From CAYPIE01 sp964410665 (GTDB lineage Bacteria; Planctomycetota; Planctomycetia; Gemmatales; Gemmataceae): a DNA stretch of 64,000 nucleotides. The DNA lies in NCBI GenBank assembly GCA_964410665.1, contig CAYPIE010000001.1, positions 185,569-249,568 of the forward strand, in the 5' to 3' direction. Below are positions 28,163 through 36,291 of the stretch, one piece after another (the first letter of the stretch is position 1; each line of letters starts with the position of its first letter). A program made the position numbers and the translations under genes. The notes under the pieces were generated by a model. That model had not been told where the DNA came from, did not search any database, and was given only the letters and a program-made list of their open reading frames with translations.

Positions 28163-28924
28163 TCAGGCTGCCTTGGACTTGATTCTTCCCATTTCATGTA
28201 ACTCATTGAGGATGGGTCCGTTGAGAGCTGTCTCCAGCCTGCCGAGGGCGCGGGCGGCCGAGGCTCCATCGATGGCACGGTGGTCGTAAACGATGCGGAC
28301 GGTGACCTGACCTGTCGCAGCGATCACCCCATAGGTCAGGGTCGTTGTGAGGGGAGAAAGCGGGTGTAATGACTCCGCGCCTAACGAGGAATACACGCTT
28401 AGCCCGAAGGTGCCGAACTGGCCAGGGCGAGTCCGGGACATATTCAGTCCCAAGCCCAAGAGTATCCGCCGCAGCAGTCGCGGTAAGCGAGCGAAGGCGA
28501 GCATTTTGCGGAACGGCTTGATGCTGTCGAGGGGTGCCTGAGCGAATGTGCGTATCCGGTCTTGCAGTGCGGTTAAGGGAAGGTTTCCAGGGCTGCTGAT
28601 GCGGCCAAAGAAGACACAGGGCTCGCCCTCATAGCTCCGTTCCACTGCGATGCTGGCCACGCTGTCGGGGTACTCACACAGGTGCGGCCAGGGCAGTCGC
28701 AGGTAGGCACGCCGCAGGCAGGGCATTTCCTGGTTGACCAGGGCGTACGCTTTCAAAAAGATCGCCGGCCAGCCGGGACGCCTGGGTAGTTGGTCGCGGG
28801 CCACGACGACCGCCGGGATCGCCATGTGCCGCTGCACCGGGATCGTCGGGATCCGCGATGCATAATGCAACATGTTAGTTAAAAACCGGCGTGGACGGGA
28901 AAGGTTATGCCAGCGACCGCGCAT
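28163..28924 (-). CDS. Stand-alone E2-type (2-oxoacid dehydrogenase) acyltransferase domain
   Basis: Only the catalytic acyltransferase fold is present: the C-terminus carries VYDHRAIDGASAARAL, matching the DHRxxDG catalytic His-Asp motif of dihydrolipoamide acyltransferases and chloramphenicol acetyltransferase. At 253 residues it lacks lipoyl and subunit-binding domains, so it is not a normal pyruvate-dehydrogenase E2. The start at ATG 28924 (a GTG at 28927 is also in frame) follows GGGAG. It lies directly downstream of a methyltransferase gene (15-base gap), suggesting a small-molecule or lipid modification pair; the substrate is unknown. Confidence 0.8.
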   Translation of the reverse strand: MRGRWHNLSRPRRFLTNMLHYASRIPTIPVQRHMAIPAVVVARDQLPRRPGWPAIFLKAYALVNQEMPCLRRAYLRLPWPHLCEYPDSVASIAVERSYEGEPCVFFGRISSPGNLPLTALQDRIRTFAQAPLDSIKPFRKMLAFARLPRLLRRILLGLGLNMSRTRPGQFGTFGLSVYSSLGAESLHPLSPLTTTLTYGVIAATGQVTVRIVYDHRAIDGASAARALGRLETALNGPILNELHEMGRIKSKAA

Positions 28925-28939
28925 CACCAGATCTCCCGA

Positions 28940-29710
28940 CTAGACGCACTTCTTGGCCCGGAATATGTAAGCCTGGTCGGCATAGCTCATGCGGTGCTCG
29001 ATATGTGTGAACCCTCTTGCCTCCAGGTGCCGACGCACTTCGGCGGCGGGGAGATAATGGAATCGGCCGTTTTGGGCCTCGCGTTTCAGCCAGTGGCCGT
29101 AGCGGAGCATGCGATAGCCACGTTTGAGCGCCCGCAACGGTTGCTCATGTCGCAACAGCCTCAGCCACGAGCCCCGAGCCACTCTGCCCCATGACGGGTT
29201 CGGCACGTTTACTGAGAAGACAAACCGTCCGCCCGGTCGGAGGACCCGGTTCACCTCCCCAAGCAGCCGTGTATAGCTGTCGGTGGTCCAGCGCCCGGTC
29301 GCTTCGTCAAGCGACTCCGCATAGGAAAGCGACAACCCAGAGACGGCGTGGTCGAACGAGTGGTCGGCAAACAGGCTCAGCCCTGCACTAAAGTCGTGCG
29401 TCACAAAGGCGATACGCTGCGCTGCCTCAGGGTTCAGATTGGCACACCATTGTCGATAGGCCTCGGCGTTGATGGGCGCACAGTCGAGGCCGACGATGCG
29501 CTGGAGTTCCCCGCGGCTCCGTTGCCAGAGGGCCTTGCTCAGGGCCCCGCCGCCACAGCCCAGATCGAGCCAGCGTTCCCCAGGTCCCGGATCGGCCCAT
29601 TCCACCGTGTCGGCCAGGAGCTGCTGGTAGGGCGGCAGATCGTGCTGGCCCCAGAACGCTTTGGCACAATGAGCTCGTGGCCACCAATTTGTACTGCACA
29701 ACTGCGGCAT
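28940..29710 (-). CDS. Class I SAM-dependent methyltransferase
   Basis: Motif I is WLDLGCGGG, followed by the acidic motif VGLDCAP and a motif-IV-like SFDHAVSGLSLSY. The 256-residue soluble protein resembles UbiE/BioC-type small-molecule methyltransferases. ATG 29710 is preceded by GGGGAG; an in-frame TTG at 29716 is less likely. The stop is TAG. It is transcribed with the E2-type acyltransferase. The acceptor cannot be identified. Confidence 0.82.
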   Translation of the reverse strand: MPQLCSTNWWPRAHCAKAFWGQHDLPPYQQLLADTVEWADPGPGERWLDLGCGGGALSKALWQRSRGELQRIVGLDCAPINAEAYRQWCANLNPEAAQRIAFVTHDFSAGLSLFADHSFDHAVSGLSLSYAESLDEATGRWTTDSYTRLLGEVNRVLRPGGRFVFSVNVPNPSWGRVARGSWLRLLRHEQPLRALKRGYRMLRYGHWLKREAQNGRFHYLPAAEVRRHLEARGFTHIEHRMSYADQAYIFRAKKCV

Positions 29711-29900
29711 CAACAAACTCCCCGATCACTTGTTGGAGTACTCCAGGTCTATCGGAGCAAAACGGCCTGGAAGTTCAGCCGGTCCCAGCGTACCGCATCG
29801 GTTCGTGTGCAGGTTGCCGCCATTTCCGGGTCACGGTTATTAAGGTATATTGCTCTTGAGTCAGCAACCTTCCCGGCGTTATGCCAAATGTGAAACTGCT

Positions 29901-31235
29901 ATGCCAAGCTTGACCCATTTCCTGTTCCCCGTTGGTCTGGTCCTATTTGGCGCGATCGGATGCTCGCAACCAGAGCCGTCGACCGTCGGTAAGGACCGCT
30001 TTCCGATCCGCTCCGATTTTCTGGTTGTTGCCTCGCCGAAAGCACAGCCCTCTAGTTGGTATCCACCGGGCTTTCCCTACTTACAACAGCTGCGTACCGC
30101 CATGACCCGGGCCACGCGACGAAGCTTGGAACTGGATTCCATCCTGCAAGATTTTCCTCCTGAAGTGAGGGCCCTCAATCAGGAACGAGAGTCGAACAAC
30201 ATTTTGGACCCTCGCGACCCCGACATGTTGTTCCCGGAGGATCGCAAGGCCTTTGCCGAGGCATTAACCCGTTATTTTGGTACTCCAAGTGCCCCATCGA
30301 TTCCGCCGGCCAACCAGGAGGTTGCCCAAACCATTCTCGAACTGCAACTAGATGATGCAACCCTCTTTGCTGGTTCCCAGGTCTACAACAATTATTGTCT
30401 GACCTGCCACGGGCTTACCGGCGATGGGAACGGGCCCACTGCGGCCCAGCTGCAGCCGTTGCCACGCGACTTTCGTCAAGGTATTTTCAAATTTATTAGT
30501 ACAGATCCCGACATCGGTGGAGCCAAGCCACGCCGATCCGATCTACGTCGAAGCCTGATCCACGGCATGGATGGGGCGGGGATGCCCTCTTTTGCTGGGC
30601 TTCCCGAAGCGGACCTCGAGGCGGTGATCAGCTACGTGATCTTTCTTAGCTTGCGCGGTCAGAGCGAATATGAAACGATCAAGCTGTTGTTCATCCAGCA
30701 GTTCCTTCCCGACCTCGACCCCGAGGCCGATCGCATGTTCCGCACGCCGATCGAGAAAGAGATCCACAATCAGTTGACCATGTTGAGCCGAGCCTGGCGC
30801 CAGGCTGAGGCCCACCCGATCCCCATGGAGCCGGACCCGTTCACGACCGAGGAAGAAATTCTGGAGGCGGCCGGCCGCGGCTACAATATCTTCGTCAACG
30901 CCAAGCTAGGCGGCTGCACCGCCTGTCATGTTGGCTATGGCAAGAATGCCTTGCTCAATTTCGATAGCTGGGGGGGAGTGGCCCAGGCCCGCAACCTGCT
31001 TACCGGAACGATGCGTGGCGGCCGTTCGCCCGAGGACATCTACACCCGGCTGTACACCGGCATCAACGGCAGCGGCATGCCCAGCTTCCGCACCACCTTG
31101 ATGCCTACCCAGACCCAGCGGTCCAAGGGGCAACATCCGCTCTGGGAGACGGTTCATTTCGTCCGTGCCCTGTCCGATCCGGCCAAGCGTCGTTATCTCA
31201 AGGAAGCGTTTGCCATCGACGATCTGGGTGAATGA
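29901..31235 (+). CDS. Dihaem cytochrome c lipoprotein
   Basis: Two c-type haem sites are visible: CLTCH in the middle and CTACH in the C-terminal third, each with a following Met-containing region (GAGMPSF and GSGMPSF) that can supply the axial ligand. From ATG 29901 the N-terminus is a lipoprotein signal with an AIGC lipobox, so the protein is anchored outside the cytoplasmic membrane and probably carries electrons in respiration. In-frame sequence begins at 29850 but lacks a signal there. No cytochrome oxidase or complex III gene is adjacent. Product 444 residues. Confidence 0.88.
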   Translation: MPSLTHFLFPVGLVLFGAIGCSQPEPSTVGKDRFPIRSDFLVVASPKAQPSSWYPPGFPYLQQLRTAMTRATRRSLELDSILQDFPPEVRALNQERESNNILDPRDPDMLFPEDRKAFAEALTRYFGTPSAPSIPPANQEVAQTILELQLDDATLFAGSQVYNNYCLTCHGLTGDGNGPTAAQLQPLPRDFRQGIFKFISTDPDIGGAKPRRSDLRRSLIHGMDGAGMPSFAGLPEADLEAVISYVIFLSLRGQSEYETIKLLFIQQFLPDLDPEADRMFRTPIEKEIHNQLTMLSRAWRQAEAHPIPMEPDPFTTEEEILEAAGRGYNIFVNAKLGGCTACHVGYGKNALLNFDSWGGVAQARNLLTGTMRGGRSPEDIYTRLYTGINGSGMPSFRTTLMPTQTQRSKGQHPLWETVHFVRALSDPAKRRYLKEAFAIDDLGE

Positions 31236-31340
31236 GCGGAATGGACTTCGGCTTGCATTCTGGCGGGGTGGTCATGCTATGATCGGCACGCCGGGCCTGG
31301 ATCGCCCGGACCCATTGCTGGTTTGTGGAAGGATCCTCCC

Positions 31341-31610
31341 ATGGCCAAGACCCATTGTCCCCTCACGCGTCACCAATTTCGCGATAAGGCGCAGGCCATC
31401 ACCATCACGATCGGCAACGTTCCGATGATGGCCGAACCCAAAGAATTCTCCACCGGCTCATTAGGCTGGTATCTCAATGGGAAAACCATGGTGGAGGTGG
31501 ATGGGGTTCCGGTGGCAGTGCAGATCGGCATGAATTTGACCATTGTCGGCAGTAAAGAATTGCCCCAGGACAGCCCTGTGCAGGCCCCGACAGCCACCGG
31601 GGATGTCTAG
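31341..31610 (+). CDS. Small conserved-looking protein of unknown function (89 aa)
   Basis: Starts at ATG 31341, eight bases after a GGAAGGAT ribosome site, and ends at TAG. The sequence has an N-terminal Cys/Arg/His-containing stretch (THCPLTRHQFRDKAQ), then beta-strand-like segments with GSLGWYLNGKT and VEVDGVPVAVQIGMNLTIVGS. No signal peptide. I do not recognise it; the length, start signal and non-random composition support a real gene 105 bases after the cytochrome gene. Confidence 0.65.
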   Translation: MAKTHCPLTRHQFRDKAQAITITIGNVPMMAEPKEFSTGSLGWYLNGKTMVEVDGVPVAVQIGMNLTIVGSKELPQDSPVQAPTATGDV

Positions 31611-31655
31611 GCCCTCGATCGGCCGCCAGACAGTGTGGTTCATCAGAGTGGCGCG

Positions 31656-33065
31656 TCATTTTCGGACCGCCGGTGACACGGGCTTCGACGAACTCTTTTT
31701 GGAGTTGCTCGTCCGATCAAAGTAACCAAGCAAAAACAGGATAATCACAACCACTGCCGTTAAGTGCAGCATGCTGCCGAGAATAATCCAGAGCATGCGG
31801 TTGCCCTTCGAGGCGACCTGGGGCGTGCTTGCTGGGGCCATTCCTCCGTGGTCGAATTCTCCGCTGGAGAACAGGTCTTCGGCTTCCATGCTGGCGAACG
31901 GATTATCCCCATCGCCGGAGGTATTGGCTACGCGCATTGCCTCTGGGATCTCCGCCTCGTCGATAATTTCATCCGCCATCGGTAGCTCCATCGGGCTCAA
32001 CCGAGCGGTCGCGAACGAAGTCTCCAATTCGGCCAGGAAGCTCCCTAGGTTCTCGGGACGTGCCTGCGGGTCGGTTGCACAGGCGTTGTGGATCAGCCTG
32101 ATCAGACCACTTGGTAACTCTCTCGGCAATTGCTCCAAAACGGTAGGTGTCCGCGACTTCACCGCATCGATGGCTGCCTGGACGGAGGTGGTGCCAAATG
32201 GTGGCCGACCGGAAAGGGCGTAGGCAAGCACCAAGGCCAAGGAACGCACCTCCGAGCGGGTATCGGCTGGCGTTAGGTTCAGGAGTCGCTCAGGAGCAAG
32301 ATACTCGAGTGTGCTGATTGGAAGTTGTAGAGCCGTGTCGCTATGTAGTGATCGGGGTGGCATCACCCCGAGATCTAGTACCCGAACAATCGCATTCGCC
32401 GCGGGATAGAAGCGAGCATCAGGAGTCCCATTCCCGATCCGCTGCTCAATGGGGGTGATCAGGAGTGAGCTGGGAGTGAGCTCACCATGGAAGATACCTC
32501 TTTCGTGAGCGGTCTGGAGAGCTTCGCCGGCCTGACGAATAAAAGCAATTGCCTGCTCCCCGGGAAGAGCGCCGCCTTGCCGTACCAGCCAACCCAGATC
32601 TGCTCCCTCGTAATGCTCGAAAACAACGAACAGACGCGCCTCAACATCGCTGGCATCGAGCACATTCACGAGATGCGGATGCTGGAGTTCGCGAACGGTC
32701 TGCATTCGTTCAAGGAAGCCAGCAAGCGTGATGTCGGCTGCGAGCCAACTGGGGCGGATGCCTTTCAAGACGACGGAGTCCGTTGAGCCGGCTTGGATCC
32801 CGCGGTAGACGGGCCCAGAGCGGGTTTCGCCGAGGAATTCTACCAGGCGGTAGCTAGCCCAACGAAGGTCGCGACCGGCCCCAGCCTCAATTTGAGCGAC
32901 CTGGTAGTTGTTGAGCCAACCGCGTTCCTGAAGAAAGGCTTTGAAACCGATAAGATCGTCACCGAGACACTCTGCTTGGAAGGTTGCTTCGGCGAGTTGA
33001 TCTTCCGGTAACAGCCCACTAGCTCGCAAGCTATCCAGAAACGAGGGCAACGTATCACAGGGCAT
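31656..33065 (-). CDS. Membrane-anchored Ser/Thr kinase-like protein, probable pseudokinase
   Basis: A kinase fold spans about residues 72-335, after a ~70-residue N-terminal helical domain. Lys101 (VVLKG) and the activation-segment Asp231 (DLG in place of DFG) are kept, but the catalytic loop reads HGELTPSS at 193-200, so the HRD Arg-Asp is replaced by Gly-Glu. The glycine loop LGETRSGPVY also departs from consensus. Phosphotransfer is therefore doubtful. A transmembrane helix near 428-448 and a Lys/Ser-rich tail follow. It may be a scaffold or ATP sensor. Start ATG 33065 (GTG 33071 is also in frame). Confidence 0.82.
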   Translation of the reverse strand: MPCDTLPSFLDSLRASGLLPEDQLAEATFQAECLGDDLIGFKAFLQERGWLNNYQVAQIEAGAGRDLRWASYRLVEFLGETRSGPVYRGIQAGSTDSVVLKGIRPSWLAADITLAGFLERMQTVRELQHPHLVNVLDASDVEARLFVVFEHYEGADLGWLVRQGGALPGEQAIAFIRQAGEALQTAHERGIFHGELTPSSLLITPIEQRIGNGTPDARFYPAANAIVRVLDLGVMPPRSLHSDTALQLPISTLEYLAPERLLNLTPADTRSEVRSLALVLAYALSGRPPFGTTSVQAAIDAVKSRTPTVLEQLPRELPSGLIRLIHNACATDPQARPENLGSFLAELETSFATARLSPMELPMADEIIDEAEIPEAMRVANTSGDGDNPFASMEAEDLFSSGEFDHGGMAPASTPQVASKGNRMLWIILGSMLHLTAVVVIILFLLGYFDRTSNSKKSSSKPVSPAVRK

Positions 33066-33256
33066 GAGCACACATCCCGATCAAGGCCAAGAGAACCGCT
33101 TTATTCGTAGGAATGCTAAAAGTTTACCATTCCTCTCAGGCTCCGCAAAGCGTTGCAAAGTCGTTGAAGGGGGTCTTTCGTTCGTATCGGTGACGAGAAT
33201 AGCAGTCGGGGCGACTGCCCTCCCGAGCTTTTACTCCCAGGCTCAGAGCGCAACCC

Positions 33257-34690
33257 TCACCGAGGTAGCTGGTCCAGCCAAGCGAAGACATCATTGAGGG
33301 CAACCGCTACGATCATCAAATGTTCTACCTCCGGATAGGCTCGAAAGGTCACTTGTTGGAGGTTGCTGGCTTGGAGTTGTTTCTGCAGTTTGCTTGCCGC
33401 AGCAAAAGTAAAATCGGCTTTGCCGCAACCGATGAAAATCGGGAGCCGCTTGAGTCGAGCCAGGTTGGTGAGCCGTCCACTACCGGCCAAGAGGACAATA
33501 CCCGCGAAGGGGTGTTTGGCCTTTTGGGCCAGACTCAGTGCCTGGGCCGCTCCCATCGAGTGCCCAAGCAAATAGACCTGTTGTCGGTCGACCGGGAACC
33601 GCATTGCCAGTCGTTCAACGAGCTGTTCGACGGGCGGGGCACTGAGGAAATTGCCACTTCGGGGTGCCAGAAGATACCAGCCACGCTGTTTACATAGTTG
33701 AACAATCAGGCCTGCACCATAACTCTCGAAAAACTTGTTTTCGCTACCGCCTGCGCCATGTAAAGCGACCACCAGTGGAGTTGGCTGCTTGGGATCTACG
33801 TTTGCTGGGATTAGTAGTCGTGCTGGTGTTTCTCGATCCTTGCTTGGGATGCGTAACCAATACTGACCGGGCTGGTCCGCTCGGAAGTAGGGCATCTGTG
33901 CGCTCATGGCTCCGATGAGGCTCTCGGCTTGGCGGAGTAGCAACGCGGCGGGATAGTCCGTTTCGAGGCTTTCGCCTGCTTGTAGCGCAGCGAGCGTTTG
34001 ATACAGCTCCCGTAAAGTTGCCGCTTCGAGGGTCGCGGCCACCTTGGGTAGTTTGCTTACCTCGGCTTCCAGGGCAGTCAGACGTTTGCTGAGTTGGGGA
34101 ACGCGCGATAGTGTCTGGGCGCGTTTTAGGAGTTCTTGGCCATCGGCCAAGACGGTGGTAGTCAGTGTTAGATCCGCGCCCGTTTTCTCCGTCCACGTGG
34201 GTAAACGATAGCATAGGCTGGCCATTTCCTGGTTGATTACAAAATCCTGAGGAGGTTGCTGACCCAGTTGCACACGTAGAGTGTAGCGGCGAGGTGGCGT
34301 GGTCATACTTGCATAGAACGGTTTGATCGAGAGACGAAGGGTCTCTTGGTCGGTGTCGAATAACCGTCGGTTGGGCTGGATCCACAGAGAATCCGCCCAG
34401 CGAATTTGGGCAGGGGATGGGTCGCGGCCCAGTAAGATCCGGGTAGCAAGATCGAGTTCCCTGCTGGCTTGTGGCACCTTGAAGTTAAAAAACGCCGTAA
34501 ACGCTCGATTCAGCGCAGGAATGCATCGGCTCTTGGCATTTCCATCGCTGCACTGGACCAGCGCCTCTTCAAAGCGACGGAGATGCCAGCCAAGTTCATA
34601 ACGATCGGTTGGGTCTTGGGCCTGAAGATTGCCTAGACTGCCCAGCACGATGAGCACTGTTCCCGTGATCCACACATCGTTCCTACGCAT
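33257..34690 (-). CDS. Exported alpha/beta-hydrolase (esterase/peptidase type)
   Basis: A signal peptide (ending GNLQAQ) and a ~270-residue N-terminal region precede an alpha/beta-hydrolase domain with an oxyanion site HGAGGSENKF, nucleophile elbow GHSMGAAQ, an Asp in CGKADFTFA and a His in VEHLMIV. The catalytic triad thus appears complete. It is likely a secreted esterase or dipeptidyl-peptidase-like enzyme; the substrate is unknown. Product 477 residues from ATG 34690; the next gene upstream, on the plus strand, diverges. Confidence 0.82.
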   Translation of the reverse strand: MRRNDVWITGTVLIVLGSLGNLQAQDPTDRYELGWHLRRFEEALVQCSDGNAKSRCIPALNRAFTAFFNFKVPQASRELDLATRILLGRDPSPAQIRWADSLWIQPNRRLFDTDQETLRLSIKPFYASMTTPPRRYTLRVQLGQQPPQDFVINQEMASLCYRLPTWTEKTGADLTLTTTVLADGQELLKRAQTLSRVPQLSKRLTALEAEVSKLPKVAATLEAATLRELYQTLAALQAGESLETDYPAALLLRQAESLIGAMSAQMPYFRADQPGQYWLRIPSKDRETPARLLIPANVDPKQPTPLVVALHGAGGSENKFFESYGAGLIVQLCKQRGWYLLAPRSGNFLSAPPVEQLVERLAMRFPVDRQQVYLLGHSMGAAQALSLAQKAKHPFAGIVLLAGSGRLTNLARLKRLPIFIGCGKADFTFAAASKLQKQLQASNLQQVTFRAYPEVEHLMIVAVALNDVFAWLDQLPR

Positions 34691-34927
34691 GATCACCAAT
34701 CCTATCTAGGTACTCCACTTTCTTCGCACCATACTTCTTAAACCGCAGCATGTCTACCGAGCTGCACGATCCCTAGGAAGCGTTTTCCCCGTTGAACCGA
34801 TCCCAACAGTTTCCCCATTCTCCTTGCTCAGAACTGGTTGAACCCGAACCAGCCTCTATTTTGTTGCTGGGTTGGAACGATACGACTAGAGAAGCCGGGA
34901 AGGCGCGAGGAATCGGGAGAGCGATCG

Positions 34928-36241
34928 ATGCAACCACGACGCTGGCTACTGTTTGGACTGATTGGGATCATTCCTCTGGGTTGTCAGCACCTGCAAGGGG
35001 ACCCGCCGGTACTTGCCCATTCTACTCCTCTGGGGGAGGTGGTCCTCGAAGAGGTGACCGACCCCCACTGGCAATTTGAATGGGAGGGGTTACCTGAGCG
35101 CATGCCAGAATCGGCGAACCTCCCCGTACCGCAGATGTGTTATCGTGCCCTGACCGAGCAAGACTGTCAGTGTCTGGCGGTGCAAGAAGCTGCGATCGCC
35201 AATTTGCTCGATGCTGAGAATGACGCTCAGCCCTCGCAACAGCGCCAGCCTCATCCTCGTTTCGAGGATTTACCTCGTCAACGCGTCATCCGCGTCCTTC
35301 AGGAAACGCGCCAGCTCGCCGCCATGGAAGCCCGCAACCAGGCGGCCGCCACAGCCCTGGCACGTTACTTTGATCTAGCCCAGGCCGAAGCGACCCTCGA
35401 ACTGTTACTGGCCAGCCGCAAGATCCTCGACGAGGCCGTGACCGAGGCTGCCAAAGGCCGCGAACTTCAGCTTGAGCTGTATCAGCAGCTCCGACGTGAC
35501 CGGCTGGATCTCGAAAAACGATATATTAATACACTTCTAGCTATTGAACAGCTCAATGCCGAATTGCAACAGCACCTGGGGGTTGACTTGCCAAAGGATG
35601 AACGGTTCTGGCCAGTGCACGACTGGTCGGTTCCCCCGGTCGCCGAAGATATTCCAGGTTTAACCAAGTTTGCCTTGGCCCATCGGCCAGAACTTCGCTT
35701 GCTCCGTACTTTGTTGACCGAGCTTGACCCGGAAACCCTGCCGGTGATTCGCCAATATCTGCAGGGAATTAGTGGCTTGCTGGGCAGTGCAGTCCCAGCT
35801 CAAGCACGTCGCCCCATAATCGTGGCCATCCCTTTATTGAATCACCGCGGTAAATTCGAGGCCGCCGCACGGCGACAACAACTTCGTGAATATCTTCAGG
35901 AACGCGAGCGGACGATTGCCGCGGAGGTTCGCCTCAGCGCCGCTTCGTTGCAGGCACAGGCACAACTCGTCGCGTTAGCACGCGAGCAATCCAGGCAGCG
36001 TGAGTCCCAGCTCGAGCAGGCTCGCCAACAACTGGCGAGCGGATTAGTCTCGACCCTTGAGCTGAGTCGTCAGGTGCTTGCTTGGCAAGAATCGCGAGGT
36101 GCGGTGATGCAGGCGGTGGTGGGCTGGAACAAGTCGCGAATACAGCTAAAGCTGGCTCAAGGGGTTTTCGTGACCGAATGTCTAGGAGATTTGCCTGGTT
36201 GTGAAACCATCCACATGGTCACAGCGGAAACGGTCCGGTAA
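34928..36241 (+). CDS. TolC-like outer membrane efflux lipoprotein
   Basis: A lipoprotein signal (lipobox near PLGC, residues ~15-18) leads into a long helical domain with heptad-rich stretches (LLASRKILDEAVTEAAKG and ALAREQSRQRESQLEQARQQ), typical of the TolC/OEP hairpin coiled coils. Length 437 residues. The start ATG 34928 is preceded by GGGAGAG. No inner-membrane pump or adaptor gene lies beside it, so its partner is elsewhere, or the protein acts differently. The terminator-like hairpin after it separates it from the next gene. Confidence 0.75.
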   Translation: MQPRRWLLFGLIGIIPLGCQHLQGDPPVLAHSTPLGEVVLEEVTDPHWQFEWEGLPERMPESANLPVPQMCYRALTEQDCQCLAVQEAAIANLLDAENDAQPSQQRQPHPRFEDLPRQRVIRVLQETRQLAAMEARNQAAATALARYFDLAQAEATLELLLASRKILDEAVTEAAKGRELQLELYQQLRRDRLDLEKRYINTLLAIEQLNAELQQHLGVDLPKDERFWPVHDWSVPPVAEDIPGLTKFALAHRPELRLLRTLLTELDPETLPVIRQYLQGISGLLGSAVPAQARRPIIVAIPLLNHRGKFEAAARRQQLREYLQERERTIAAEVRLSAASLQAQAQLVALAREQSRQRESQLEQARQQLASGLVSTLELSRQVLAWQESRGAVMQAVVGWNKSRIQLKLAQGVFVTECLGDLPGCETIHMVTAETVR

Positions 36242-36255
36242 GACCACCTCGCGCT

Positions 36256-36284
36256 GCGACCCGGGTGTCTCCAGCCCGGGTTGC
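36256..36284. terminator. Hairpin between convergent TolC-like and FecR/HEAT genes
   Basis: A 10-bp stem (36256-36265 with 36275-36284, one G-U pair; GCGACCCGGG-type arms) encloses a nine-base loop, just downstream of the TAA at 36239-36241 and immediately before the minus-strand stop at 36292. No T-run; position and strength fit a bidirectional terminator. Confidence 0.55.
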
Positions 36285-36291
36285 GAATTAG

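Noticed and set aside
27925..28182. Plus-strand 85-codon frame in the 27.7-28.2 kb spacer
   Set aside because: No ribosome site, no signal or domain, and it overlaps the end of the opposite-strand acyltransferase gene.
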